In this document: positions 21,884 to 32,837 of the stretch, piece after piece
Layout of the letters: each line of letters begins with the position of its first letter
How positions within the stretch are numbered: the first letter of the stretch is position 1
Origin: Isoetes taiwanensis
Taxonomy: Eukaryota; Streptophyta; Lycopodiopsida; Isoetales; Isoetaceae
DNA length: 64,000 bases
Assembly (NCBI GenBank): GCA_021234155.1
Contig: JAJEKV010000001.1
Coordinates: forward strand, 32,130,177-32,194,176
Reading direction: 5' to 3'
Translations under genes and position numbers: made by a program
Notes under the pieces: generated by a model
What the model was told of the DNA's origin: nothing
What the model saw: the letters and a program-made list of their open reading frames with translations, nothing else
Database searches by the model: none

Positions 21884-22730
21884 GTACCCCTGAACTGCGT
21901 GTTTTTCACTCAACTTCGACACATAAAGCCTCAGTCTCATGAGTCCTTCGGTGTACTTCTGCACCATCTTATTGCCCTATTCCAATCTGTATAACTGTTT
22001 AATCATGTAGCACTTGTGTTCCCTTGGTATAAAATGACGCTTAAATGCCTTGGAGAGCTTCTTAAACCTGCAGCTGTCTTGGTCATCATGGGCCCTGGCA
22101 TAGCCTTTCCACCAAATTCTAGCCGCTCCTTTGAGGCTAGTTGTAGCCACTCTGTCCTTGTCTTTGTCCTTCATGCTATAGGCATTCTCATACTCTCTCA
22201 TCTCATCCAACCAGGCTTCGGCTTCCATTTCTGATCTGCTATCCCCCGAGAACTGGTCTAGCTTCTTGGCTTTCCAGATGTTTCTCAGTGTGGTGTCAAT
22301 TTTGTTCTGATAGTCGGCCCCAGTTCTGCCCTTATTTCGGTTCGAACCGTCCCGATGGTCTTGCTGATCATTGTCCTGCTCCTCTGATTCCATGTCGGAA
22401 TCGGAACTATTGTCGGAGGAGTCCATGCTGGGGAACCTTCTTCTTCAGTTCATCTTCTTTCCCTTATCCATTCTTTGAGCAGGTGCCTGGGGTAACTGAA
22501 CGTTTCTGGTCCGGTGCGATTGCTGCTCTTTCCGCCAATAAGGCTTTTATCTCTTGGATATCCGATCTCATCTGGGATATCTCTTCTTCAGGAGCCTGCA
22601 CTTCAAACTCTTGTTACAGGTTCCTTGGCTGGAATTGTCAGGCCGGAGTTTCTTTATCCCGATGGCGTCGGTGCTGCTCTATGGTCCTTGGTACTCTAGC
22701 TGCATACACATTAGATTGCACTCTTATGAT
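21884..22730 (-). pseudogene. Ty3/gypsy gag of the minus-strand element, truncated
   Basis: Reading leftwards: an N-terminal coiled segment (EEEISQMRSDIQEIKALLAE near 22590), an acidic stretch starting MDSSDNSSDSDMESEEQDND at 22426, then capsid blocks KKLDQFSGDSRSEMEAEAWL, KGAARIWWKGYARAHDD, PREHKCYMIKQLYRLE and LRLYVSKLSEKHAVQGY. It is cut at 21884 by the plus-strand LTR, with a frameshift near 21980. The zinc knuckle and pol of this copy are absent from the window. Confidence 0.85.
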
Positions 22731-23124
22731 TAGCTTTTGTTTGTTGTTGCATTGGTTGTGTTTGATGATATAATTGTGCAGACAAAAGTATATCAAAGAA
22801 TATTTATAATGCCAAACAAAATATATTCATAAGATAAGTACATTATTACAATGATTCAGAAGGAAACTTAAACTATTCTTGGAATCTCCGATATGCAGGA
22901 TGGACCTCCAAGAACTTCTTTACGTGGGTTGTACCAACTGTATGTCCCAAGTTCCTGAGAATATTGGTGGGTGTCCCACCTTGCATGGTTGTTACTAATT
23001 CTTCCACTCTTCAGTCTGAGGTATATGCCACAGTGACGGCTAGTCTGCCCTGTCGGTAAGAAACCATAAAGTGAAAGATGCTTAAGGCTATTGTTCTCTT
23101 CACTAGTATGATATGGTCGATGTT

Positions 23125-24235
23125 TTAAGGCAGTCGCACATGTCTACTGAATCCTGAAAGAGCAATCAGCATGGACACCCCTTCTTCTCCCTGTGGGTTG
23201 AATTGTCGGTGGATCACTGCTATCCTTCTGTCAGTGAGGAGTGTGAGGTAGTATCTCAGGGCCTTGTCATGTCCTGTTTCTCTTGCCTCATCTCCGATCC
23301 TGATGCTGGACCTATGTCTCCCCGAGCAATCATCTATTGGGACTGCCATCAGGTCCTTATAATCTGCAAGCATGGACCTGGAGGAGGTCTGGTTGACCTC
23401 ACTTCTGTAGATGCTAGCTACAGTCGTCGACGAGGAACTAGACAGGAGCGCACTGGATGCCCATCCGTTCTTGAATGCAAATCAACTCCTCCTTTGAAGG
23501 CAGCTCATGTTGGATCATCATTTGACGGATGTTGCTATAGGCTTCCATGTCAGATGTTGATTGCCCCATATAGGTGTTGGCTTCCTCTATGCTGACAGGG
23601 AAGTCTTGAGCCTCCCAGTCGATGAAGTCATCGAGATCGGGCTGTTGGCATAGAAGATGCAACAGCTCATCTTCCCTGTATCCTCGTTGTTTGCACTCCA
23701 GAATGTTCTTGATGCCATGCAGTAGGAAATACTCTTGGCCCTCGATCATGATCGCGGTTAAGTTTTGTGATGCCTAACCCGAGTGGGGGAGCTATCCTTG
23801 TCGTCTTTAGGTCTTCGTCGAAGCTCTGAAGTTCCTACTCAGCTTGTTGCTGCTCTTGGATGGGGTCAACTTTGATGAGGTCTTTCACGTAGTCGATGTG
23901 CCCTCCTTCTTCTTCTTCCTCCGGTTCTGAGCCTTCATATTCTAGGAGCAGCCGATCTTCTGCTGAGGAGGCATGGGGCTCTATCTTTAATGGCTGGATA
24001 GAGGGTTCCCCTATTTGGGTTTGGGCTCGATGAAACAAGAATATATCTACAACAATGATGTAGGAGAAGTATCTTTTCCTGTTTACTGCCACAGTCGTAT
24101 AGTCTGGCATGCAAGCAGCCTTGTTGTCTAGGTACTTAGCAATGTTGGGAACATCGCTCACAGGCGGCTTGAAGAGCTGCTCTTGTGCAAAATATCCTAT
24201 GTAGGGAGAGAGCTCTACCAAAGAAGGGCCCCACT
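23125..24235 (-). pseudogene. Accessory ORF between LTR and gag, copy 1
   Basis: A protein-like sequence of about 370 codons lies between the primer site and gag of the minus-strand Ty3 element. Readable parts, with two or three frame changes, are KAACMPDYTTVAVNRKRYFS, FHRAQTQIGEPSIQPLKIEP, an acidic run (PEEEEEGG), YREDELLHLLCQQPDLDDFI, then an EELICIQERM stretch and, to about 23125, DARETGHDK-type sequence. The same order of motifs recurs at 60280-61230. I do not recognise a family; it has no capsid, protease or envelope signature that I can see. Conservation between two diverged copies suggests it was once a translated element gene. Confidence 0.6.
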
Positions 24236-24238
24236 ACT

Positions 24239-24520
24239 CACACAATGCGCGAGAGCCCCGAGCTAAATTTTAGCTAAAGTTCTGGGTGCACTCTATGAGT
24301 AGTCACTCTTTCTTAACTTAATTTTATGTTTTCTAGACACATTCTTAGGGGCATGATAGGTTTTCCTAGCTTAAATTTTAATTTTAAGCCACCTTATGCG
24401 ATTAGATTACTCTAATTATCTATCTTTCTTGATGAACTATGGTCAACTATCCACACAGTGCACGAGAGCCACGAGCTAAATTTTAGCTAAAGCCCCAGAC
24501 ACACTCTATGAGTAGTCACT
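24239..24520 (-). repeat. Element leader with palindromes in direct repeat
   Basis: Two copies of a roughly 65-bp unit (24241-24307 and 24453-24520) share GAGAGCC.CGAGCTAAATTT, TAGCTAAAG and CACTCTATGAGTAGTCACT. Each contains the palindrome AGCTAAATTTTAGCT. The equivalent leader of the plus-strand element shows the same motifs at about 41119 and 41318. Confidence 0.65.
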
Positions 24521-24730
24521 GTCTAGTGGCCAAAATTTTTGGTTCCATTATAATTTACAACTCTGTTTTTTGTTAACTATTGCTAGCTTAGCTTATAATT
24601 CTAATATGAGAAAAAAATTTCCCTTTTTTCGAGGTTTATACTTGGATTGTTATCTCCAAGATGGAAGTTCTAACTGTTAGTACTAACTGGGAAAATGTCC
24701 AGTGCTTGATCTTGGTCCTCCAAGATCATT

Positions 24731-24742
24731 GCTCTAATACCA
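24731..24742 (-). promoter_or_regulatory. Primer binding site, tRNA-iMet type
   Basis: On the minus strand TGGTATTAGAGC lies one base beyond the LTR end. It differs by one base from TGGTATCAGAGC, the complement of the plant initiator tRNA-Met 3' end, which is intact in the copy at 40903. Confidence 0.8.
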
Positions 24743-24743
24743 C

Positions 24744-26268
24744 TGTGACGTCCCCTGCTCATATACGATGCTCCCATTGTATAAGAACCCGGAGTTCATC
24801 CCTCTTGCCAACGCACGAGCTAACAGAGGTCATCCACCTATCATCGAATCCTTGCTATCTGACAAGAACTCGATGGGGAGGAATAGACGTGTCATTCATC
24901 CCGTCTCCCTCGGGATCGTCCTAGCTGCAGAAGCGTGTACAAATGTAAGCACATAGCATCAAATAACATATGTCCACCTCGAAGGGTGGCTCATCATAAC
25001 ATAGCATCTGTAACAACAACATCAGTAACATAAACATAAGGGGGATCCTACCCAAGGCTCAGGCTCAAGGGGGTCGACTGACGGCTCGGGTCTCCAGAGG
25101 TCAAAGCATACAGAGTTCATGACAATGGACTTGGCTGGCTTAGAACATGGTCATTGGGTAGTCTGCTCCATCTGCCCCTCCTGTGCATACTTTGCAGAAT
25201 AGGTTGATAAGTCTTGGGACTTGACTGTAGCCTGATGGATGCATAGCCAAGGGGGCTACTCTTGGGTTTTATCTTCCCAGTTCCGATGAGGCAGGAGGAG
25301 ATCACTCCCTCCAGAGGCACACATGCATATTACAGATGGCTAGAGAGCCACTGCTCGTCACGACTTGAATCCCATTGAAGGTGACGCGTCACTCAAGAGG
25401 TGTCGATCCGATGCCTTGCCCACACTCGGTGACAAACCATCAGGCCTAGCCCGCTAAGGTCCCTGGTAGGTTTTACACACCAGAGGGATCAATCTGTAAT
25501 GGGACAGGCCCTCCTTATACGCCGGTCTAGCCCCACCACCCACAGTCAGACGGGCTCTTATATATACACAGGCCGCATTAATTGGAAATTAATGAGGCTA
25601 TCTAGGTACATCATCTACTAAGGCTTTCAGGGTCTCTACCCCCCCTTCCCAATACACAGGAGTGCGCCTAGAAATAGAACATCATCATCCATAGAACTGA
25701 AATATAGAATAACATCTAATCTATCTACCTAGACATACATGGTTAGGTTCCTTCGTTAGGGCTTTGATCTTGGAATCTATAGGGCCTCTAAGGCTAACCT
25801 AACATACTAACTCGCCTAATGCGGGACTAGAAGTTAGCATTGCACAATAGAATTGCCATCTACCTGATCCTTGGCTTGCTCCAACTCCTTGGAAGGCGTC
25901 CATGCTCCTGTTCGGGCTGAAGGCGAATGAATTCCAAAGTCTGTTGTGCAAAGCGGCCTTGGCGGTGCCTGATAAGGCAGAATGGCACAGGCGCGAGGCC
26001 GAAATGGCTCTTGGAAACTGGAATGCAAAAAGGGAAAGTTTAGGGTTTCCCTTTGGCTCATTCACATGGCTCTTTTAAGGTTAGGGCCAAAGGTCATGTA
26101 GGGCTTTCCCATGTGGCAAAATGGGGTTATTTGCACATGTTAAAGGTATGTGCACATAAGAAGTTGCCCCTTACGGTCGCCGTGTACATGTCGTCACGAT
26201 TGACATGTACTAGTGACATGGCAGTATAATATACATATTCCTACCATATATTATGCTGGAACGTCACA
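24744..26268 (-). mobile_element. Full Ty3 LTR, minus orientation
   Basis: In sense orientation the LTR begins TGTGACGTTCC at 26268 and ends GGGGACGTCACA at 24744, giving about 1,525 bp with TG...CA ends and an extended inverted terminus. A TATATAAGAG promoter-like box lies near 25557-25566. The 3' end is followed by the primer site, so this is the 5' LTR of the minus-strand element. Its right end sits directly on Helitron helicase coding sequence, marking an insertion into it. Confidence 0.85.
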
Positions 26269-26271
26269 ACT

Positions 26272-26515
26272 GGTAACGTTTATACCACTAAATGAGGATA
26301 TAGATGAAGTAAACAAGAGTGCCTACTGCACCTATTGATTATTACAGTGTTGATCGAGCTATTGATGAGAATGACGCAGGGGTCTATCCTGTTAAATTTT
26401 TGAATGCGCAAACTCTGAGTGGGATGCCTCCTCAATTGGCATTGAAGGTTAGCATTGTCATGTTGTTGATGTCTATTTCTACGCGTAAGGGACTCTACAA
26501 TAATGGCCTATTATA
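26272..26515 (+). pseudogene. Helitron Pif1-like helicase fragment
   Basis: The sequence reads LNEDIDEVN, then after a one-base shift YYSVDRAIDENDAGVYPVKF, LNAQTLSGMPP and LKVSIVMLLMSIS. This is the C-terminal helicase region of Helitron RepHel proteins (consensus of the type DD.YPVEFLNSLTPSGMPPH.L.LKVGAPIMLLRN). Most of the protein, including the Rep domain, is missing; a Ty3 LTR abuts its left end. Confidence 0.85.
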
Positions 26516-26574
26516 GCCATATAAAGAGTGTTTAAAGGAGAGGCATGGTATAGTCCCCCCGGGTCAAAAAGGCT

Positions 26575-26871
26575 TTAAAAGGGAGCCTCAACCCCTGAAT
26601 TAGACAAAAACAGATATATAAAGAAGTCAAAGACGTAGTTGACGTCCTTCTTCCATTTTCCTTTGTCCTTTCGACCAATACCCTTACTGAGGATAATGAA
26701 GTGACAGTAAGGACAGTAGCAGAATTGAGCCAGTGCAGGATTAAATCTCCCTGAGTGATCAATGGCTTCACAAACAATGCCTCTGCGAGCATTGTAATTC
26801 TGTATGCACGAGAAATCACAATTGCATAGATCTCCATGAGGAACGTTAGATGCCGGTCCGAATTGGTCTAA
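26575..26871 (-). CDS. Unrecognised cysteine-rich ORF fragment
   Basis: A 98-codon open frame on the minus strand, bounded by TAG (26874) and TAA (26575), without a clear start. It contains GDLCNCDFSCIQNYNARRGI, a single Cys about eight residues later, then FCYCPYCHFIILSKG and a Lys-rich stretch. The clustered CxC...C...CxCxxC pattern resembles a zinc-binding fold, but I cannot name one. It may be a captured exon in the Helitron or the downstream end of the neighbouring LINE relic. Confidence 0.35.
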   Translation of the reverse strand, partial: LDQFGPASNVPHGDLCNCDFSCIQNYNARRGIVCEAIDHSGRFNPALAQFCYCPYCHFIILSKGIGRKDKGKWKKDVNYVFDFFIYLFLSNSGVEAPF

Positions 26872-26959
26872 CTAGAGGTCACTGGCCATAAGATCGATTC
26901 TGTTCCAACTCAGCAACTTGATCAGCACCAAGATATTACCTGAGGAACATAATTCAATA

Positions 26960-27404
26960 TCAGTGAGATAGGAAAACTTCATTAATCCACAATATACCAT
27001 ATTCTGTCTGTTTTATGATAGCATTCGGCCAGATAATCTCATGGTTAAAAATGATGGCATTTCTGGCTTTCCACATTCTCCACAGGAGGATATAGATTCT
27101 CCAATCAGAGGGAGAGTGAGAGAAAAGGATATCCACCAAGGGGGTATTAGGCAAATTAGGCATATTGAATTTATCAGCTGCAAGCTCTAACACCCATTCT
27201 GACCAGATACAATACTTGAATAGGTGGTCTTCATTTTCAGGGCCCTGCACACATCTATTAGAAATGTCAGTAAAAGCCATACCAATTCTATATCTCTTGG
27301 AGTTGGTAGCCAGGACTTTCTGCCAAAGTTGCCAGACAAAGGCCTTAATTTTAGGATTAATTGGGGAGTGCCACATGAATCTGAGAACGTGCTATAAATG
27401 CTGA
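26960..27404 (-). pseudogene. LINE zinc-binding (zf-RVT) domain fragment
   Basis: The frame reads KIKAFVWQLWQKVLATNSKR, CVQGPENEDHLFKYCIWSEW and WRMWKARNAIIFNH. This is the zf-RVT region found after the reverse transcriptase of plant L1-type LINEs (F.W.....L.T...L...C..C....E...H....C). Only this C-terminal end is seen, with its stop at 26960. Confidence 0.82.
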
Positions 27405-27610
27405 GATTATCAATGGAAAGAATATTGGAAGTAGAGTGTTTATATTTTGAATTTCTTTGGTGCCGAATAATGAAGAACTCCCGTTCCAGTTAGAATGCAT
27501 GCAATTTCCACTGCGTCAACTTTTGATATGACAATCAACAAGTCCCAGGGCCAAACAATTAAAATGGTTGGTTTGTATTGCCAAATCTAGTATTCAGTCG
27601 TGGACAACTC

Positions 27611-27742
27611 TACGAATCGCCAGTCAGCCATATGGCATCCGTTCTCGGGCCTTGTACACACTGCCCGTCACACTATGGAAGCTGGCCATGCCCGAAATCG
27701 TTACCGTAACCGCAAGGGGAGGAATGCCGAAGGCAGGGCTAC
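27611..27742 (+). pseudogene. rrn16: Plastid 16S rRNA 3' fragment (nuclear plastid DNA)
   Basis: The stretch matches the conserved 3' end of 16S rRNA: AATCGCCAGTCAGCCATA, GGGCCTTGTACACAC.GCCCG, TCACACTATGGAAGCTGGCC and CCGAAGGCAGGGCT. The 'ACTATGG.AGCTGGCCATGCC' wording is that of plastid rather than mitochondrial or cytosolic rRNA. Several substitutions (for example C to T in the CACCGCCC core) and flanks that leave the rRNA abruptly show an old insertion. It is not a functional rRNA gene. Confidence 0.88.
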
Positions 27743-27995
27743 GTGGCACTCTTGAGAGCTCAAGGAATCCAAGGCATAAAGATACTCATTCTATCGAAGG
27801 GTGGAGATGCTTTCGCAGATGTCGACAGATCAAGATATACAACAAAAAGAACTCCTCTAAGTGTCAGTCTAATACTTAAAAATCTCTACTTCCAATTTTG
27901 CATTGTTCGCATGGATTTCTTCTACTTTCTTTCTTTTTTGTCTTAATTACTTAGTTCTTCATCCAAGTAGATAGTGCGTATTTTGGTTCTGTAGT

Positions 27996-28730
27996 ATGTT
28001 TTTTGGTCACCATGTTGCCAAATGCCTAAAGGATTACAAGAGTCAACATGTCTCCAATGTTACTTTTGTCATACGCGTTCTTAGGTCATGGTATGATTGG
28101 GAACGAAAATACCATGCTCATGTGCATGGGATGACAAGCGTGGATGTCGAGGAGCTCATTGCAAAGCTCAAAGAAATATTTTGTACTTACGAGTTTGTTA
28201 AGTTGGAGCACTTCATCCAATTAACTGATGACTTCCTATTTGCTCAAGTCTAACCACGGGAACATTGTTTACGCGGATGTGCTTTGACAGAGATTGGTGA
28301 AGGATAAAGTACATGTATCTACCTGTTGGGTAATATAGTGCTTTGACTAACCTCCAATTATTTGTCAAGATGAGAAACAATACCGTACACTAGCGAATTG
28401 GCATTTTAATAGCAAAAGAACTCACCTGTGTTGGAATATATAATGGAGCGCATTTTAGGGTCTACAAATCGTTTCTTCCTGAGGTGATATCTGATTCCAT
28501 TCTATGAGCCTACCATCGGGATGAGTTGTCTCACTTGCTCGATAATCGTGAGACATCGTGGGCAGATCGAATCAATGACTCACCTCTGCATTTCACTTTT
28601 ACCCCGACAAAGATGTTATCTGTCGGAGAAGTGAAGATACCAGGAGAGCATCCAACAAAGTACAACATTAGGCCCTTGATCATGATGTGCGCCATGTGGA
28701 GATGCATTAGAGTTCTGTCATGAACTAAAA
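27996..28730 (+). other. Unrecognised open stretches in the Helitron
   Basis: An 85-codon frame (27996-28253) contains VIRVLRSWYDWERKYHAHVH and TSVDVEELIAKLKEIFCTYE; a 65-codon frame (28526-28723) contains HLLDNRETSWADRINDSPLH. Both look protein-like and lie on the same strand as the helicase. I recognise no domain; captured host exons are one possibility. Confidence 0.3.
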
Positions 28731-28917
28731 TACGTCAATGAGCCAGGACAAGATTTTGTGTTTAGCCCCGCAACGCCGGGCACATATTTACTAGTGTTTC
28801 TTAAATAAGTTTTGTGATATCAGTGCTTTGGAGTTGGTAAAGTCATCGCATTACAAGCAGATTAATCCTGCGCTTGTCATAACAGTACTTGTTAATACAC
28901 TTACAGATGAAAAAAGA

Positions 28918-28945
28918 CTAGTAACATTGCCCGGCGTTGCCGGGC
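28918..28945 (-). mobile_element. Second Helitron 3' terminus, opposite orientation
   Basis: On the minus strand GCCCGGC-AAC-GCCGGGC forms a perfect 7-bp hairpin (28945-28929), followed by seven bases and CTAG (28921-28918), then T. It faces the plus-strand terminus at 28794 across about 120 bp. The body of this element must extend to the right of 28945, but no helicase or 5' end was recognised. Confidence 0.72.
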
Positions 28946-31009
28946 TAAGTAGCAATATGTTATGTTCGGACATAGAGCTATTGAGAACATAGGCATACAA
29001 CAATGCCTAGCAATGCCAAACATGGAGAAGTTTGGCATTGCAACTTCTTGGGTAGTTGTCGACATTTAACTTTTGACTTCTAATTAGTAGTTGTGTTGGG
29101 GACTTAACATGGATTAGTGCACAACTACATGATAAACTACTATAATTGCCATTTATTCCAAAGGCAAATTGGATACTGCAAAAAATCTTTCCAATTTATG
29201 AATTTATCACAACTTTTAATCCAATTACATCTAGAAAAATTAATTACGTAATACAAATTACGGAAGGACATGGTCTAAAAGAGCCTCAATTCATCGTTTA
29301 TAAGATCTCAATCTGCCAAGCTAATGGTACTCAAAAGGAAAATGCAACACGGGCAAAAGCAAGGAAGGAAATAAATGCATGCTTCAATTGTTCGATCTAT
29401 TGCCCACGCTAAAAGCCCATATACTTGTGCAAGAACATTTTACAAAGAAATCTGCAAATGCAAGGAAGAAACTGTCAGCTAACAGAGACAATGGTTAGAG
29501 AGCTAACAATTTTGGGGCCAAATTGTGCTCCAAAATACAATAGAAGGAATTGCAACTCAGCTCAACAATTTACTTACTACTATATATAGTCCATTTCATA
29601 TATATAGTCTATTTCAAATATGCAGAGTGTGCGCCTCTTAAATGTCTTGCAAATCTAGCAGGTGTTGAGGCAGGCCTCTAGTTTAGTTCGAACCACATAG
29701 GGATGCAAATCATAAACAAAACAAATCAGATGGTCAAATATAGTGTTAGGATAAATAAATAACGTGAACATCCCTTGTAGTACAGATCACGTTTCCAGAA
29801 GTTTAAAGATGACCATCTCTAAAGTCACTAATGCTTTATGTATTGCTATCAACTGCAAAAATGCATAACTGAGACATGGCTAAAACAACATCATATTCCT
29901 AAACTGTCTCAAATAATGCAAGCTCTAGGAGAAGACATCATCGCCGAAACAAATTCTCAAGAATCTTATTGTAGCTCAAGGGAAAAGCCTGACAAACATT
30001 GCAGGAGATCTTTATTTTACATACATCTTACCTTAGATGTTAGTGAGAGAAGATCAGTTACTTTGTTGTACTTATTGTCCAGGTTTGGATCTAAAAAAAA
30101 GACAGTAAAAGGTGGTCAAATTAACTTTACAGGAACTCAAATTGAAGAGATTGGATAGGTTCAATAGTCATCATTGGAGTTATAGTTGGCATCTAAGATA
30201 ACATTTGCACACAATATACTATATACTCAAATGCTTAGAAACAACCTGGCTGACCATGATGACAGTGGTAAGATGCTGTAGAGGGCCTCCCAAGCGAAGC
30301 CTGAAATAAAGCAAAGATGAAAGCTCATGTCAGCTCTTTCACGATTGATCGAAATTATGAAGCTCAAAAGTTTGAGAATATGTGCGGCCTACATTTCTAC
30401 AGAGCCTATATCCTGCCAAACAGCCTGCAACATGCCCATGAAAGACTGTTAGATGCATTATCTCCATGCAGAAAATATCATGTAGAAATGCATCAAATGA
30501 TCTAAACTAAAAACCAAGTAACCACAGAACAAATACAAATCATGGATCTTTAAACATTGTCCCCAATTCACTCTCAATGTATGTTGCAAGACCCATACGC
30601 ATAATATGATTGATTGTAGAGCAATCACGTCCAGAGCATCTACAAACTTGCACACCCATCAGATTACATTCTATTGAAACATGTGCATGATACTCCTATA
30701 TGAACATCGTCGGACCTCAAATTAATTTGCTATGCAATATGTTTCATAAAAGAGGGCTCAATGACATACCTTTATGCTGATGGATTAGCATATATGAAGA
30801 ATAGGGTCTGAACGCATAAAATGCCTCTGAACTTTGTGGAATTTTAAATATGCTAAATCCATGCTGATGGATTAAGATATGTAAAGAAGAATCTGAACAC
30901 ACAAAATGTCTCTGAACTTCATGGAATTTTAAGTATGATGAATTTGTACTACTGCAAGAAGTGAGATGGAAATATTTCCAAACCCATTGTTTCTACAACA
31001 CACTGCATA
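28946..31009. other. No gene recognised
   Basis: AT-rich sequence with only short chance frames. It may be the body of the minus-strand Helitron whose end is at 28918. Several minus-strand TGCAG|GCT-like acceptor sites occur (for example near 30430), but no convincing exon chain. Confidence 0.35.
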
Positions 31010-31140
31010 ATCTGCAACTAAATAAAGGGGTAGAGTGTCTTATACATTCCCTCTCCTTACATAGAAGGTCTAGGATTCTGCCACGTATGGGAGGAGGGTT
31101 GTGTAAGGCACCTGTCCCAAATAAAGGTATACCTTATTCA
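31010..31140 (+). repeat. Possible tRNA-derived SINE head
   Basis: GGGGTAGAGTG resembles an A box and GGTCTAGGATTC a degenerate B box about 40 bp later, followed by TATGGGAGGAGGGTTGTG. The spacing fits a tRNA-like RNA polymerase III promoter. No tail or target duplication was found. Confidence 0.25.
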
Positions 31141-31785
31141 AACTACGCTTAAAAATGGAAAGACTTGAAAAAAAAAGCAGCATTCTTGAGACTACGGAAA
31201 TCCGTAATGTGGCTTCTAATAGCGCTACTTTAATTAAAACTTACCTATCAAACATGGTGTATATAAATGTTTTGAAGACGAACCTTAATAAAAGAATAGA
31301 TCAGAGTAGAGGAAGCTATTCAGCCTGCAAATGCAACATCAATCCATTGAAATCCATTGATTATTTCGCATTGTCTGTGCTTCATTGATGGTCATGATAC
31401 ATAGGTAAAATCTCATATTAATGTCTTATATCTTTTATTTATCATGCACAGTGCACACCACACAGTAAGCCAAGGACATGCCGCAAGCTTGTATACTTTA
31501 GGAGATTAATCAAAGAATTAGCAGAGTTACAGAGATGGTAGCCTCTTCCATGTGATAATTTACAAATTTGAAAAGCAAAGGGCTTATTTGGCGTACTTCC
31601 ATAGCTCACTCATCTCATGTTTTTCAGCGTGGATTTTGGGTGCGGTGCCTATTATACACATATTTGAACGTTGCCTATTCATTAAAGGAAATAAAAATAT
31701 TCCTACAAACAAACAGATGGTAGGATTTTTAAAATTAAACAAAGGATCTTACTAAAGAAAATTCGTCCATTCAAATCCTTAGTCT

Positions 31786-31983
31786 TCATTGGCCCCTTGG
31801 ATTGATGCATCTGGAGAGAATGGCACCTAAGCCTAAAAGAAGCTGATTAGACATTGTTTGTCTACTTTCATGCAAAGTACAGAGTCAGTTTCTTTGACCC
31901 TCACCTCCTGAAACAGAAGCCAGGTTGAACCTCAAAAGTCTTTCCAATCTAGAATATTGACCCTGCATGTTCGTTGCCCCAGC
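31786..31983 (-). other. Two phase-matched terminal exons of an unknown gene
   Basis: Exon 31983-31905 follows TTTTGCAG and ends at GAG|GTGAGG; exon 31832-31786 follows CTTCTTTTAG and ends with TGA. The 72-bp gap has GT-AG ends and the phases agree, joining LLRFNLASVSG to GLGAILSRCINPRGQ across the splice. I do not recognise the protein. Upstream exons are not assigned, so this may be a gene relic. Confidence 0.3.
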
Positions 31984-32837
31984 CTGCAAAATCCTCAAGC
32001 TATAAGATGCCAAATGTTGGATGCTATAAGATGCTGGAAAGCCTTATTGACACAGCAGGCTTCAAATTAATAGGTAAACTTTACCTATCTGTCATCAAAT
32101 AGTTTGAAACTTCATATATCCGAGCTCTACGCTAAAGAGGCAAACCTGATCATTTACCTGCAATAGAAAATGGCAATATTAAACCCATAAATTTGATGTT
32201 ATAAATCTTCAAGGAACAATGAGAAATATATGGACGCAAAACAATTTCTTCTGAGACAAAAGGAAGATAAGATGATTAGAATACATAAGCAATACAACAA
32301 TGTTTGGAACTATAGAACCTTGTGCATACATAGTATACCCAAGAGCTACCAGACTCGGTAATGCTTAGAATTTGCTATAAGACGAAGACCTGGAGCATGG
32401 GTCATGGCCAAATGTGCTTGTCAAGCTGGCTAAATGCTTGATGGTCTTGTAACTGTTGTTGACAGAGGTATGGCACCATGAGAACGCTAAGAGTTGACAA
32501 TTGCATGGGTGAAAAAGTGGATCTAATGATGAAAATACACCTAGTACTTCACATTTACTATTGCAGCCTCTCCCTTCACAACATTAAAATGGTCAAAACT
32601 AACATATACTAAGCAATTTTGCAACCCTATCTGTTTCTACTTTGCAGACAGTAAGTCCAATAAAGGTGAGAATGCAATTCATACAGAAGTTGTTTAACTC
32701 CTACATTGCAGCTCATTATAAGCACTAACAACCAACATAAAATTCCAAAGCAAGATATGTTCCACTAACTTACATCTTGAAACGCAGTACCTCTTTTAAA
32801 TTAGTCAAAAAAACTACTATTGCATGCATGCTCTACC

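Larger units (their letters stand above)
26269..28794 (+). mobile_element. Helitron remnant with 3' terminus
   Basis: A Pif1-type helicase fragment opens the segment and a canonical Helitron end closes it: a hairpin with arms GCCCCGC and GCCGGGC around an AAC loop (28765-28781), nine bases, then CTAG at 28791-28794 followed by T. Between them lie LINE pieces on the minus strand, a plastid 16S rRNA fragment and two unrecognised open stretches. The 5' part is separated from the rest by the Ty3 insertion at 26268. Confidence 0.72.

Noticed and set aside
27611-27742. Functional rRNA gene
   Set aside because: Only about 130 bp of the 3' end is present, with changes in invariant positions.
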